Assembly (NCBI GenBank): GCA_902470035.1 | Contig: CABREZ010000034.1 | Coordinates: 1 to 13,185 of the forward strand | Reading direction: 5' to 3' | DNA: 13,185 nt | DNA from: an uncultured Streptococcus sp. | Lineage (GTDB): Bacteria; Bacillota; Bacilli; Lactobacillales; Streptococcaceae | Shown here: one piece after another, positions 5,687-13,185 of the stretch | How the letters are laid out: every line of letters begins with the position of its first letter | Numbering within the stretch: position 1 is the stretch's first letter | Notes under the pieces: model-generated | What the model saw: only the letters and a program-made list of their open reading frames with translations | Databases searched by the model: none | What the model was told of the DNA's origin: nothing | Made by a program: the position numbers and the translations under genes

Positions 5687-6069
5687 ATGTAACAAGTGTT
5701 TTAGTATGGTTGATTGTTTTAGGGATGTTTGGCTGGATGGGCTACAATTACTTCCGTATCCGTCGGGCTGCAAAAATTGTGGACAATGTAGAGTTTGAAG
5801 AATTGATCCGCAAAGGCCAATTAGTGGACCTGCGTGATCCGAATGAATTCCACGCTAAGCATATTTTAGGAGCTCGGAATATTCCATCTAACCAATTAAA
5901 AGTGAGTTTGGCTGCCCTTCGCAAAGATAAGCCAGTCTTGCTCTATGAGAACAGTCGTGGGTCCCGTGTGACCAATGCGGCCCTCTTCTTGAAAAAGCAG
6001 GGCTATAAAGATATCTATATCTTGTCCTATGGTTTGGATTCTTGGGATGGGAAAGTCAAGACGAACTAA
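5683..6069 (+). CDS. Membrane-anchored rhodanese-like domain protein lacking the catalytic cysteine
   Basis: The 128-residue protein has one N-terminal membrane segment (about 4-22), a basic stretch (FRIRRAAK) and a rhodanese fold from about 32 to 125 (FEELIRKGQLVDLRDPNEFH, HILGARNIPS, GLDSW). Rhodaneses carry a Cys in the active-site loop after the central strand, typically YCRSGxR. Here the loop reads YENSRGSR at 88-95 and the whole protein has no cysteine, so sulfurtransferase activity through a persulfide is excluded. It may act as a binding or scaffold domain at the membrane surface (inference). The GTG start at 5683 overlaps the yqgQ stop, with AGAGG about 10 nt upstream; no better start exists. 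It is co-transcribed and coupled with yqgQ and ends at a strong terminator. Confidence 0.88.
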   Translation: MNVTSVLVWLIVLGMFGWMGYNYFRIRRAAKIVDNVEFEELIRKGQLVDLRDPNEFHAKHILGARNIPSNQLKVSLAALRKDKPVLLYENSRGSRVTNAALFLKKQGYKDIYILSYGLDSWDGKVKTN

Positions 6070-6073
6070 GATC

Positions 6074-6105
6074 AAAACTCCAGAAGTATAAGCTTCTGGA
6101 GTTTT
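6074..6105. terminator. Bidirectional terminator between convergent genes
   Basis: AAAACTCCAGAAG at 6074-6086 pairs perfectly with CTTCTGGAGTTTT at 6093-6105, with a 6-nt loop. T runs flank it on both strands (6102-6107 on plus; four T on minus). It lies 4 nt after the rhodanese-like stop and directly abuts the stop codon of the leftward rsuA gene. Confidence 0.92.
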
Positions 6106-6831
6106 TTAGCGGGTTTCTTCTAGAAAAGAGCGAATCGCATCACATTCACATGATGTGAGAGGACGATACTGGCCTTCTTTCAGTCCATCTTCTAAGGTGA
6201 AAGGTCCAAAGCGAACGCGTTTTAAGGCAGTGACTTTGACCCCAATGGCTAAAAACATCTTTTTCACCTGATGAAATTTCCCTTCAGATAGGGTTACCAG
6301 GGCCTGGCTTTCGGTAAGGCTGGAGCTAAGGATTTCGAGTTTAGCGGGCTTGCATTTCCTCCCGTCTAAGAAGGTGATTCCTTCTTGAAATTCCTCTATA
6401 TGAGCGGGTTCGAGAGGGCCGTTGACTGTTGCCGCGTATTCTTTTTCAATATGGTATTGGGGATGAAGAAGTTGGAAGCCTAGAGGACCATTGTCAGTGA
6501 GTAGGAGGAGGCCAGTTGTATCCCGATCCAGTCGACCGATAGGATAGATCTTTGGGGTCCGGTCTTCTGTTCGGAGGAGGTCCAACACTGTAGAATGTTG
6601 GGCATCCTTGGTAGCCGTTACTAGCCCTTGGGGCTTGTGGAGAAGAAAATAATGATGGGAACAGTCGGTAAGGACCTGATCCTTCCAGCGAACTTCTTGG
6701 AGACCTGTATCGACATTTTGGGATAATTTTGTTGCAGCAAGTCCGTCGACTAGAGCCTGCTTTTTGGCTAGGCTCTGTTTGATTTCCTTGCGGGGAATTT
6801 GGTAGTGGGCCAGTAATTGATCTAATCTCAT
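6106..6831 (-). CDS. rsuA: RsuA/RluB-family rRNA pseudouridine synthase
   Basis: Enzymes of this family isomerise a specific uridine in rRNA; RsuA acts on 16S U516. The 241-residue protein has an N-terminal S4 RNA-binding domain (about 1-58: MRLDQLLAHYQIPRKEIKQ) and the catalytic domain with GRLDRDTTGLLLLTDNG at 99-115, where D102 is the catalytic aspartate. The motif EGKFHQVKKMF, typical of this family, follows near 183-193. Length and layout suit RsuA rather than RluB, though substrate choice cannot be settled by eye. It is transcribed leftward alone, convergent with the rhodanese-like gene. No good ribosome site precedes the ATG at 6831. A seven-codon frame (ATG at 6848-6846 on the minus strand, stop overlapping the rsuA ATG) could couple translation. 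A possible cin-box lies 37 nt upstream. Confidence 0.9.
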   Translation of the reverse strand: MRLDQLLAHYQIPRKEIKQSLAKKQALVDGLAATKLSQNVDTGLQEVRWKDQVLTDCSHHYFLLHKPQGLVTATKDAQHSTVLDLLRTEDRTPKIYPIGRLDRDTTGLLLLTDNGPLGFQLLHPQYHIEKEYAATVNGPLEPAHIEEFQEGITFLDGRKCKPAKLEILSSSLTESQALVTLSEGKFHQVKKMFLAIGVKVTALKRVRFGPFTLEDGLKEGQYRPLTSCECDAIRSFLEETR

Positions 6832-6868
6832 AAAAGACAGGATAGCATGAAATGGAGAGAATCACAAG

Positions 6869-6876
6869 TATTCGGA
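6869..6876 (-). promoter_or_regulatory. Possible second cin-box, upstream of rsuA
   Basis: The minus strand reads TTTTTCCGAATA, so TCCGAATA matches the relaxed cin-box TNCGAATA and has the T-rich run before it. The box is 37 nt upstream of the rsuA start. I see no clear sigma-A promoter for rsuA in this region, which makes the match more interesting, but one 8-bp near-match could be chance. Confidence 0.35.
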
Positions 6877-7016
6877 AAAAGGATGAAGAAAAGGGATAAA
6901 GAGGTGAAAGATTTTCATGAATAGAGTGGTTAGGAGTGGGAATGGGAAAGAAGATTTTCGAAAGAAAGCATGAAAACATTTACACTTGTCTGAGTTATGC
7001 CATTTGCTTAAAATTG

Positions 7017-7025
7017 TGGTATAAT
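7017..7025 (+). promoter_or_regulatory. Extended -10 promoter of typA
   Basis: TGGTATAAT: TG at 7017-7018 and a perfect TATAAT at 7020-7025. No recognisable -35 lies at 16-18 bp, so this is an extended -10 promoter. The start near 7032 gives a leader of about 37 nt. Confidence 0.82.
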
Positions 7026-7068
7026 CGTTCAGTTAGAAAATAAATTTTTGAATACAATAGAGGAAATC

Positions 7069-8916
7069 ATGACAAAATTAAGAGAAGATATCCGTAATAT
7101 CGCGATTATCGCCCACGTCGACCACGGGAAAACAACCCTTGTTGACGAATTGTTGAAACAATCTGAAACTCTTGACGCACGTACAGAGTTGGCAGAGCGT
7201 GCAATGGACTCAAACGATATTGAGAAAGAGCGTGGAATCACCATCCTTGCGAAAAATACAGCAGTTGCCTACAACGGAACTCGTATCAACATCATGGACA
7301 CACCAGGACACGCGGACTTCGGTGGAGAAGTTGAGCGGATCATGAAAATGGTTGATGGTGTTGTTTTGGTCGTAGATGCTTACGAAGGAACTATGCCACA
7401 GACTCGTTTCGTATTGAAAAAAGCCTTGGAACAAGACCTTGTGCCGATCGTTGTAGTTAACAAAATCGATAAGCCATCTGCTCGTCCAGCAGAAGTAGTA
7501 GATGAAGTCTTGGAACTTTTCATCGAGCTTGGTGCGGATGATGACCAGCTTGACTTCCCAGTTGTTTATGCGTCAGCGATCAACGGAACATCTTCATTGT
7601 CAGATGATCCAGCAGACCAAGAAAAGACTATGGCGCCAATCTTTGATACCATTATCGACCACATTCCAGCTCCGGTTGATAACTCAGATGAGCCCCTTCA
7701 ATTCCAAGTGTCTCTTCTTGACTACAACGACTTCGTAGGTCGTATCGGTATCGGTCGTGTCTTCCGTGGTAGTGTGAAAGTTGGGGACCAAGTTACCCTT
7801 TCTAAACTAGATGGTACAACGAAGAACTTCCGTGTTACAAAACTCTTCGGTTTCTTTGGTTTGGAACGTCGTGAAATCCAAGAAGCCAAAGCTGGTGACT
7901 TGATTGCCGTATCAGGTATGGAAGACATCTTCGTTGGGGAAACAATCACTCCAACAGATGCAGTTGAAGCTCTTCCAGTTCTTCACATCGATGAGCCAAC
8001 ACTTCAAATGACCTTCTTGGTGAACAACTCACCATTTGCTGGTCGCGAAGGAAAATGGGTCACTTCTCGTAAAGTGGAAGAACGTTTGCAAGCAGAATTG
8101 CAAACAGACGTTTCCCTACGAGTTGACCCAACAGACTCACCAGATAAATGGACTGTTTCAGGTCGTGGAGAATTGCACTTGTCAATCCTCATCGAAACCA
8201 TGCGTCGTGAAGGTTATGAACTTCAAGTATCTCGTCCAGAAGTTATCGTCAAAGAAATCGACGGTGTTAAATGTGAGCCATTTGAACGTGTTCAAATCGA
8301 CACTCCAGAAGAATACCAAGGTTCTGTTATCCAAAGCCTTTCTGAACGTAAGGGTGAAATGTTGGATATGATTTCAACTGGTAATGGTCAAACTCGTTTG
8401 GTCTTCCTAGTTCCAGCGCGTGGTTTAATTGGATACTCAACTGAGTTTTTGTCAATGACTCGTGGTTACGGGATCATGAACCATACCTTTGACCAATACT
8501 TGCCATTGATTCCAGGGGAAATTGGTGGACGTCACCGTGGTGCCCTTGTTTCTATCGATGCTGGTAAGGCTACAACATACTCAATTATGTCTATCGAAGA
8601 ACGTGGTACGATCTTTGTCAACCCAGGTACTGAGGTTTATGAAGGTATGATCATCGGTGAAAACTCTCGTGAAAATGACTTGACTGTTAACATCACGAAA
8701 GCAAAACAAATGACTAACGTTCGTTCCGCTACTAAGGACCAAACAGCGGTTATCAAGACTCCTCGTATCTTGACGCTTGAAGAATCACTTGAGTTCTTGA
8801 ACGACGATGAGTACATGGAAGTAACGCCTGAATCTATCCGTTTGCGTAAACAAATCCTCAACAAGGCAGAACGCGAAAAAGCAAACAAAAAGAAAAAATC
8901 AGCTGCAGCTGAATAA
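7069..8916 (+). CDS. typA: Translational GTPase TypA/BipA
   Basis: TypA is a ribosome-associated GTPase related to EF-G/LepA, involved in 50S assembly and stress adaptation. The ATG at 7069, preceded by AGAGGA at 7059-7064, gives 615 residues, the usual length; an in-frame TTG at 7048 would add seven residues and has no ribosome site. G motifs run in order: G1 AHVDHGKT at 15-22, G2 RGITI at 55-59, G3 DTPGH at 77-81 and G4 NKID at 131-134. EF-G-like domains II, III and V follow, then the TypA-specific C-terminal domain with the [23 protein letters not shown] and GRHRGALVS motifs, and a Lys/Ala tail. It has its own promoter. A small DUF3165 gene starts 22 nt after the stop and is probably co-transcribed up to the terminator at 9230-9268. 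Confidence 0.97.
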   Translation: MTKLREDIRNIAIIAHVDHGKTTLVDELLKQSETLDARTELAERAMDSNDIEKERGITILAKNTAVAYNGTRINIMDTPGHADFGGEVERIMKMVDGVVLVVDAYEGTMPQTRFVLKKALEQDLVPIVVVNKIDKPSARPAEVVDEVLELFIELGADDDQLDFPVVYASAINGTSSLSDDPADQEKTMAPIFDTIIDHIPAPVDNSDEPLQFQVSLLDYNDFVGRIGIGRVFRGSVKVGDQVTLSKLDGTTKNFRVTKLFGFFGLERREIQEAKAGDLIAVSGMEDIFVGETITPTDAVEALPVLHIDEPTLQMTFLVNNSPFAGREGKWVTSRKVEERLQAELQTDVSLRVDPTDSPDKWTVSGRGELHLSILIETMRREGYELQVSRPEVIVKEIDGVKCEPFERVQIDTPEEYQGSVIQSLSERKGEMLDMISTGNGQTRLVFLVPARGLIGYSTEFLSMTRGYGIMNHTFDQYLPLIPGEIGGRHRGALVSIDAGKATTYSIMSIEERGTIFVNPGTEVYEGMIIGENSRENDLTVNITKAKQMTNVRSATKDQTAVIKTPRILTLEESLEFLNDDEYMEVTPESIRLRKQILNKAEREKANKKKKSAAAE

Positions 8917-8938
8917 GAAATAAGAAAGGAGTGACAAA

Positions 8939-9205
8939 ATGGTTTATTTAATTATAGGTATTTTGATCCTCCTTTTTTACCTTTTTGCAGCTCCAAAGAG
9001 CATTAGAGGAACTCTGAATGTAGTAACCTTGGTCGTATTATTGGTCTCTTTGGTCATCCTGCTTTGCTTAGCGATTTTCCAAATTTTCCAATTGCCATCA
9101 GAATTTTTTGTTGGCGCCTTCCTTGCTTTTGTGGGCTACCTAGCCCTTGTTGATATTTCGCGGTTGCCAACCAAGTCTTCTAAACGCTTGGATAAATCAG
9201 ATTAA
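8939..9205 (+). CDS. DUF3165 family small membrane protein
   Basis: This 88-residue protein has three hydrophobic segments (about 2-17, 26-50 and 56-74) and a short charged C-terminus (LPTKSSKRLDKSD). It matches the DUF3165 proteins that commonly follow typA in streptococci. The function is unknown. The ATG follows AAAGGAG (8925-8931) with 7-nt spacing, 22 nt after typA, and the terminator downstream closes the two-gene unit. There is no signal for a soluble domain; it is predicted to be an integral membrane protein. Confidence 0.85.
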   Translation: MVYLIIGILILLFYLFAAPKSIRGTLNVVTLVVLLVSLVILLCLAIFQIFQLPSEFFVGAFLAFVGYLALVDISRLPTKSSKRLDKSD

Positions 9206-9229
9206 ACAGGAGAGCGTATCTCCAAAAAT

Positions 9230-9268
9230 AGAGTTGTTGTGATATAAAATCATGGCGACTCTTTTTTT
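9230..9268 (+). terminator. Terminator of the typA-DUF3165 unit
   Basis: A 14-bp stem with several G-U pairs (9230-9243 with 9249-9262), a 5-nt loop and seven T residues at 9262-9268. A smaller hairpin (GGAGA/TCTCC, 9209-9223) lies just before it. Confidence 0.85.
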
Positions 9269-9326
9269 ATGAAAGATGCTGAAGCGGTCATTTTTATACG
9301 TGTTGCTTCTTTTGCTGTCTTAAGGC

Positions 9327-9355
9327 TTTTTAAATTGTCTAAAAAAAGGTAAAAT
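9327..9355 (+). promoter_or_regulatory. Weak candidate promoter of murD-murG-divIB
   Basis: TAAAAT at 9350-9355 lies 31 nt before murD, with TTTTTA at 9327-9332 at 17-bp spacing. The -35 is poor and no TG extension is present. A promoter is expected here because a strong terminator lies upstream; this is the best match I see. Confidence 0.35.
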
Positions 9356-9369
9356 AGAAGGTGAACAAA

Positions 9370-9390
9370 ATGGAGAGAAAAAAGCTATGA
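9370..9390 (+). other. Candidate six-codon leader ORF overlapping the murD start
   Basis: ATG at 9370 opens a frame encoding MERKKL, whose TGA (9388-9390) overlaps the murD ATG in an ATGA arrangement. AAGGTG at 9358-9363 lies at ribosome-site distance. It may couple or tune murD initiation, but so short a frame could occur by chance. Confidence 0.3.
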
Positions 9391-10739
9391 ACGTCATTGA
9401 AACATTTAAAAATAAAAAAGTCCTTGTTTTAGGATTGGCTAAGTCTGGAGAATCTGCAGCTCGACTACTTGATCATCTAGGAGCTATCGTAACAGTGAAT
9501 GATGGCAAAGCATTTGAAGAAAATCCTGCAGCTCAAAGCTTGCTGGAAGAAGGGATCAAAGTCGTAACAGGAGGACATCCTCTGGAACTCTTGGATGAAG
9601 ACTTTGCGGTGATGGTGAAGAACCCTGGAATTCCTTACACGAATCCTATGGTTGAACGGGCTCTTGAAAAAGGCATCCCTGTTTTGACGGAAGTTGAATT
9701 GGCCTACCTCATTTCAGAAGCGCCCATCATCGGAATCACTGGTTCTAACGGAAAAACAACCACCACTACAATGATTGGAGAAGTATTAACTGCCGCTGGA
9801 CAAAACGGTCTCTTGTCTGGGAATATTGGTTTTCCAGCTAGTCAAGTCGCTCAAACGGCGACAGCTAAAGACACATTGGTAATGGAATTATCTTCTTTCC
9901 AATTGATGGGGATTGAAGCCTTCCATCCAGAAATCGCAGTCATTACCAATCTCATGCCGACCCACTTGGATTACCATGGATCTTTCGAAGGCTATGTAGC
10001 TGCAAAATGGGCGATTCAAAAGAATATGACGGCCAAAGATTTTGTGGTACTAAACTTTAATCAGGATCTAGCCAAAGACTTGTCTCAGCAAACAGAGGCT
10101 ACTGTGGTACCATTTTCAACCCAAGAAAAGGTAGACGGAGCTTATTTAGAGGATGGTGCCCTTTACTTCCGAGGTGAAGCCGTTATGCGAGCAGATCAAA
10201 TCGGAGTACCAGGTAGCCACAATGTAGAAAATGCTTTAGCTACCATTGCAGTGGCCAAACTTCGTGGCATTGACAATCAAACGATCCAAGAAACCTTATC
10301 AGCCTTTGGAGGGGTGAAGCACCGCTTGCAGTATGTGGCTGAGATTGAAGGAGTAAAATTCTACAATGATAGTAAGTCTACCAATATCTTAGCAACCCAA
10401 AAAGCCTTGTCTGGATTTGATAACGCTCATGTCATCTTAATCGCTGGTGGCTTGGACCGAGGCAATGAATTTGATGAATTGGTACCAGATATTATCGGTC
10501 TTAAAAAGATGGTCATTCTTGGAGAGTCTTCTGAACGGGTGAAACGAGCAGCGGATCAAGCGGGTGTGTCCTATCTAGATGCGACGGATGTGGCAGACGC
10601 AACGCGCAAAGCCTTTGAATTAGCAGAGCCAGGCGATATCGTCCTGCTCAGTCCAGCCAATGCCAGCTGGGATATGTACGCGAATTTTGAAGTGCGGGGC
10701 AATGAGTTCCTTAAAACAGTAGAAGAGTTGAAAAATTAA
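9387..10739 (+). CDS. murD: UDP-N-acetylmuramoyl-L-alanine--D-glutamate ligase MurD
   Basis: MurD adds D-glutamate to UDP-MurNAc-L-alanine in the cytoplasm, using ATP, as the second amino-acid addition of peptidoglycan precursor synthesis. The 450-residue protein has three domains: an N-terminal Rossmann domain ([12 protein letters not shown] at 10-21), a central ATPase ([11 protein letters not shown] at 116-126, K123; E167 in MELSSFQL; H193 in THLDYHGS), and a C-terminal domain beginning near FGGVKHRLQ (307-315) with YNDSKSTN at 326-333 and LIAGGLDRG at 351-359. All are intact. The ATG at 9387 follows GGAGAG at a slightly long spacing. murG begins 1 nt after the stop, so murD heads a tight murD-murG-divIB operon. 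Confidence 0.97.
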   Translation: MNVIETFKNKKVLVLGLAKSGESAARLLDHLGAIVTVNDGKAFEENPAAQSLLEEGIKVVTGGHPLELLDEDFAVMVKNPGIPYTNPMVERALEKGIPVLTEVELAYLISEAPIIGITGSNGKTTTTTMIGEVLTAAGQNGLLSGNIGFPASQVAQTATAKDTLVMELSSFQLMGIEAFHPEIAVITNLMPTHLDYHGSFEGYVAAKWAIQKNMTAKDFVVLNFNQDLAKDLSQQTEATVVPFSTQEKVDGAYLEDGALYFRGEAVMRADQIGVPGSHNVENALATIAVAKLRGIDNQTIQETLSAFGGVKHRLQYVAEIEGVKFYNDSKSTNILATQKALSGFDNAHVILIAGGLDRGNEFDELVPDIIGLKKMVILGESSERVKRAADQAGVSYLDATDVADATRKAFELAEPGDIVLLSPANASWDMYANFEVRGNEFLKTVEELKN

Positions 10740-10740
10740 T

Positions 10741-11811
10741 ATGAAAAAAATAATATTTACAGGGGGAGGTACAGTTGGGCATGTGACCTTGAACCTTCTC
10801 CTTATCCCTCGCTTCATCGAGGACGGCTGGGAAGTTCATTATATTGGGGACAAGAAAGGAATCGAACACCAGGAAATTCTGAAATCTGGTCTAGATATCC
10901 ATTTCCACTCGATTGCGACAGGTAAGCTGCGCCGTTATTTCTCTTGGCAAAACATGTTGGATATCTTCAAGGTCTTCTGGGGGATCCTCCAATCGATTTG
11001 GATCATGCTTCGTGTACGGCCACAGGTTTTGTTTTCTAAAGGAGGCTTCGTTTCAGTTCCTCCGGTAGTGGCTGCGCGACTTTGTTTTGTTCCTGTATTG
11101 GTCCATGAATCCGACCGTTCCATGGGCTTGGCAAATAAAATTGCTTATAAGTTTGCAACGAAAATGTTCACAACCTTTGAGCAAGCGAAAGGCCTAGTGA
11201 AAGCCCAACATGTAGGAGCTGTCACCAAGGTCAATAAGGAACAAGTTCCAATCCCAGTTGAATTGGAAGCCGTTTTTGCTCAATTTGATTCACAGTTGCC
11301 AACCCTCCTCTTTGTGGGTGGCTCTGCTGGTGCACGAGTGTTCAATGAGTTTGTCACAAATCATCGAGAAGCCTTGCTGGCAAGGTACAATGTCATTAAT
11401 TTGACAGGGGACTCCTCCTTGAATGAGCAAGCTCCTCATCTTTATCGGGTAGATTACGTGACGGATCACTATCTTCCTTTGCTTCACCAGGCGGACTTAG
11501 TAGTGACTCGTGGAGGTGCCAATACGATTTTTGAACTCTTGGCTATGAATAAGCTCCATATCATCGTTCCTCTAGGAAAAGAAGCTAGTCGGGGAGATCA
11601 GATTGAAAATGCTCAATACTTTGTGGAAAAAGGCTATGCAGAAACCATCGCCGAGCCAGAATTGAGTATGGATCGGTTGCAAGAAACGATGGATAAAATG
11701 TTCCAAGGGGCAGAAAGCTATCATCAAGCGATGAAGGCTTCGAATGAATTGCTTTCCTTGGATGAATTTTACAGTCTAGTCCATCAAGAAATTAATAAAA
11801 GGAAAAAATGA
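10741..11811 (+). CDS. murG: UDP-GlcNAc:undecaprenyl-PP-MurNAc-pentapeptide GlcNAc transferase MurG
   Basis: MurG adds GlcNAc to lipid I to make lipid II on the cytoplasmic face of the membrane. The 356-residue GT-B enzyme shows the N-terminal glycine loop as GGGTVGHV at 8-15, the streptococcal variant of GGTGGHV. It also has SKGGFVSVP at 99-107, [12 protein letters not shown] at 122-133, a second glycine motif GGSAGA at 193-198, and the UDP-GlcNAc site [12 protein letters not shown] at 257-268 followed by SRGDQIENA at 283-291. The gene starts 1 nt after murD and its TGA overlaps the divIB ATG by 4 nt, so translation is probably coupled. A hydrophobic/basic patch near 70-100 would suit membrane docking, as in known MurG. 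Confidence 0.97.
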   Translation: MKKIIFTGGGTVGHVTLNLLLIPRFIEDGWEVHYIGDKKGIEHQEILKSGLDIHFHSIATGKLRRYFSWQNMLDIFKVFWGILQSIWIMLRVRPQVLFSKGGFVSVPPVVAARLCFVPVLVHESDRSMGLANKIAYKFATKMFTTFEQAKGLVKAQHVGAVTKVNKEQVPIPVELEAVFAQFDSQLPTLLFVGGSAGARVFNEFVTNHREALLARYNVINLTGDSSLNEQAPHLYRVDYVTDHYLPLLHQADLVVTRGGANTIFELLAMNKLHIIVPLGKEASRGDQIENAQYFVEKGYAETIAEPELSMDRLQETMDKMFQGAESYHQAMKASNELLSLDEFYSLVHQEINKRKK

Positions 11812-13022
11812 CGGATAAGAAGAACCAAAAAACTCCTAAGGAAGTCACGAAGCTCTCTGAATGGCAGAGACGAAACCAGGAGTATCAAAAGAAAAAACAA
11901 TTAGAAGAGCAAGAAGAAAAAGAAAAGAAGGCACAAGAAGAGAAGGAAAGACAGGAACTTCTGAATCAAAAAACTCCCTCTGAAGATCTAAATGCAGAAG
12001 AGCAAGATAACGAGACTGCAGAAGAAGAAAAAGAGAAGGAGGCTGATCTAGCTGAGGAGGAAGTGCAAGAAATACTTCCTGAAGAAACAGATGAAGAGGA
12101 TGAAGAAGAAAAAATCATCTACCTAACAGAACCTTCAGAAGCTATGTTCGAAGAAGAGGAACTGGTGAAGAAGGCTAAAAAGGAAGGTCAAATTGCGAGA
12201 CGTCATATCTATCGAGCTATTCCTGTTTTGGTGATCAGTACCTTGATTGCAGTCTTTTCTGCCTATCTTTTAACCCCCTTAGCTAAGCAAAAAATCATCG
12301 AATTCTCAGGGAATAAAAATGCGGATCAGGCTTTGTTGTTTGAAAAGAGTCAGATCCAAGATCGGGATTATACCCTGACAACTTTTTTGAATCGGGATCG
12401 CTATCTTGCCAATATGAAGGCGGCGAGTCCGTGGGTCAAGGATATTTCAATGGCCTATGCCTTCCCTACAACTTTTAAGGTTCAGGTTGAGGAATACCAG
12501 GTCTTTGGTTACTATGTGACGGAGGAAGACCACTATCCCATTTTAGAGAATGGAGAAGTCGTGGAGACACCGGTTGCTAAGGATCAGCTTCCCAAGTCTT
12601 ACCTAACCGTTCGTTTTTCTGATCGTGAATTGGTCCGACAATTTGTCAAACAGCTGGAGAAAATACCGTCTTCTGTTCGTGATCAAATTGAGGCAGTGGA
12701 CTTGACTCCGAGCAAGGTGACTAAGGACTTGGTGACGCTAACCATGAAGGATGGAACCAAGGTTCTAGTGCCGGTTTCTCAAATCAAGCGTAAATTGCCT
12801 TATTATAGTCAAATTCGCAAGCTGATTGAAGAAGACAGTGTCATCGACATGGAAGCGGGGATATATAGCTATAATGCGGAAACAATGGCTACTTTAGCTC
12901 AGGAGAAGAAAGAAAAAGAAGAAGGGGAAGGGAACAAAACAGAGGAAGCTGACGCCAACTCGACAGATTCTGAAGAAAGTGCAGTCGTAACCGAGCAACA
13001 CGAAGAAGTTCCCGCTGAGTAA
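11808..13022 (+). CDS. divIB: Cell division protein DivIB/FtsQ
   Basis: DivIB is a bitopic divisome protein that binds FtsL and DivIC and helps control septal peptidoglycan synthesis. The 404-residue protein has a long cytoplasmic region (1-136) dominated by Glu and Lys, likely coiled or disordered. One membrane segment follows (about 137-156: [18 protein letters not shown]). Outside the cell come a POTRA domain (~158-232) and the beta domain to ~365 ([18 protein letters not shown] near the end). The tail from ~372 is rich in Glu, Ser and Thr. The ATG overlaps the murG stop (ATGA), with AAAAGGA upstream. A terminator follows within 40-60 nt, so this gene ends the mur operon and ftsA is a separate unit. 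Confidence 0.94.
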   Translation: MTDKKNQKTPKEVTKLSEWQRRNQEYQKKKQLEEQEEKEKKAQEEKERQELLNQKTPSEDLNAEEQDNETAEEEKEKEADLAEEEVQEILPEETDEEDEEEKIIYLTEPSEAMFEEEELVKKAKKEGQIARRHIYRAIPVLVISTLIAVFSAYLLTPLAKQKIIEFSGNKNADQALLFEKSQIQDRDYTLTTFLNRDRYLANMKAASPWVKDISMAYAFPTTFKVQVEEYQVFGYYVTEEDHYPILENGEVVETPVAKDQLPKSYLTVRFSDRELVRQFVKQLEKIPSSVRDQIEAVDLTPSKVTKDLVTLTMKDGTKVLVPVSQIKRKLPYYSQIRKLIEEDSVIDMEAGIYSYNAETMATLAQEKKEKEEGEGNKTEEADANSTDSEESAVVTEQHEEVPAE

Positions 13023-13058
13023 ACCCTCATAAATTATCTGAAATAAATAAAGAAAATA

Positions 13059-13079
13059 TGCCCACTATGGGCATTTTTG
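13059..13079 (+). terminator. Terminator of murD-murG-divIB
   Basis: ATGCCCA at 13059-13065 pairs perfectly with TGGGCAT at 13069-13075 around a 3-nt loop, followed by five T residues (13075-13079). The next promoter starts 2 nt later. Confidence 0.88.
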
Positions 13080-13080
13080 T

Positions 13081-13089
13081 GTTATAATG
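13081..13089 (+). promoter_or_regulatory. Extended -10 promoter of ftsA
   Basis: TGTTATAAT: TG at 13081-13082 and TATAAT at 13084-13089. The place of a -35 is occupied by the terminator stem, so the promoter relies on the extended -10. It gives a leader of about 68 nt, containing a small palindrome (TAGTT-CT-AACTA, 13100-13111). Confidence 0.78.
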
Positions 13090-13163
13090 AAATTTGGATA
13101 GTTCTAACTAAAATGGAGCTATTAATTGACGTATAGGAAAACAAAAGAGAGAGGACTGGTGTA

Positions 13164-13185
13164 ATGGCTAGAGACGGCTTTTTTA
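13164..13185 (+). CDS. ftsA: Cell division protein FtsA (first seven codons, cut by window end)
   Basis: ATG at 13164 opens MARDGFF, closely matching the N-terminus of streptococcal FtsA (MAREGFF in pneumococcus, as I recall). GAGG at 13151-13154 lies at ribosome-site distance. FtsA is the actin-like protein that tethers FtsZ to the membrane. Position after divIB fits the division cluster of several streptococci. Only 22 nt are present, so the call rests on N-terminal similarity and context. Confidence 0.75.

Noticed and set aside
6494..6979. 161-codon minus-strand frame overlapping rsuA
   Set aside because: It overlaps the S4 and catalytic coding region in another frame, and its Ser/Pro-rich translation shows no family features.
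7048..7068. TTG at 7048 as the typA start
   Set aside because: The ATG at 7069 has a good ribosome site (AGAGGA) and gives the known family N-terminus [10 protein letters not shown].
8036..8371. 111-codon plus-strand frame within typA
   Set aside because: It is an out-of-frame shadow of a highly conserved GTPase gene.
11880..12120. GAA-rich purine tract in divIB as a repeat or transferred segment
   Set aside because: It is explained by the Glu/Lys-rich cytoplasmic region common in streptococcal DivIB; no exact tandem unit is present.

Overview
The window looks like chromosome from an oral/commensal Streptococcus, probably of the mitis/sanguinis/parasanguinis type. The signs are low-to-mid GC, streptococcal protein signatures (MurG with [11 protein letters not shown]3165 after TypA, an FtsA N-terminus MARDGFF), an exact streptococcal SigX/ComX cin-box, and PerR-type operators. 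The species call is an inference. No rRNA, tRNA, insertion sequence, prophage or CRISPR array is visible; this is core chromosome with one unusual insertion.

Layout. (1) 1-2372: terminator of an upstream gene, then a rightward operon of a YutD-family protein with a long basic tail, the rRNA/tRNA methyltransferase RlmN, and an overlapping VanZ-family membrane protein. (2) 2373-4003: a consensus promoter and a full T-box leader with a UGG (Trp) specifier, driving a solitary trpB with no other trp gene beside it. (3) 4004-4679: a leftward type IV prepilin peptidase convergent with trpB, whose start lies 8 nt from an exact cin-box, so it should be a late-competence gene. (4) 4680-6069: rightward Dps-like peroxide resistance gene (dpr) with two PerR-like operators, then yqgQ and a membrane-anchored, cysteine-free rhodanese-like protein. 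(5) 6074-6831: bidirectional terminator and a leftward RsuA-type pseudouridine synthase. (6) 7017-9268: typA and a small DUF3165 membrane protein. (7) 9269-13022: the division/cell-wall cluster murD-murG-divIB. (8) 13059-13185: terminator, promoter and the first codons of ftsA.

How it fits together. MurD and MurG make lipid II, DivIB is a septal membrane protein and FtsA tethers FtsZ, so region 7-8 is a dcw segment. RlmN, RsuA and TypA act on the ribosome or on translation. Dpr protects against peroxide and iron, which suits an H2O2-exposed oral streptococcus. The prepilin peptidase serves the competence pilus. 

The most unusual item is the stand-alone trpB under a Trp-sensing T-box. Its sequence departs from usual TrpB around the PLP lysine and at the indole-tunnel gate position, which suggests indole scavenging or a specialised beta-replacement enzyme. 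Other points worth a look are two probable leaderless transcripts (prepilin peptidase and yqgQ), tandem PerR palindromes, a possible second cin-box upstream of rsuA, and a terminator embedded in the 3' end of the opposing gene.
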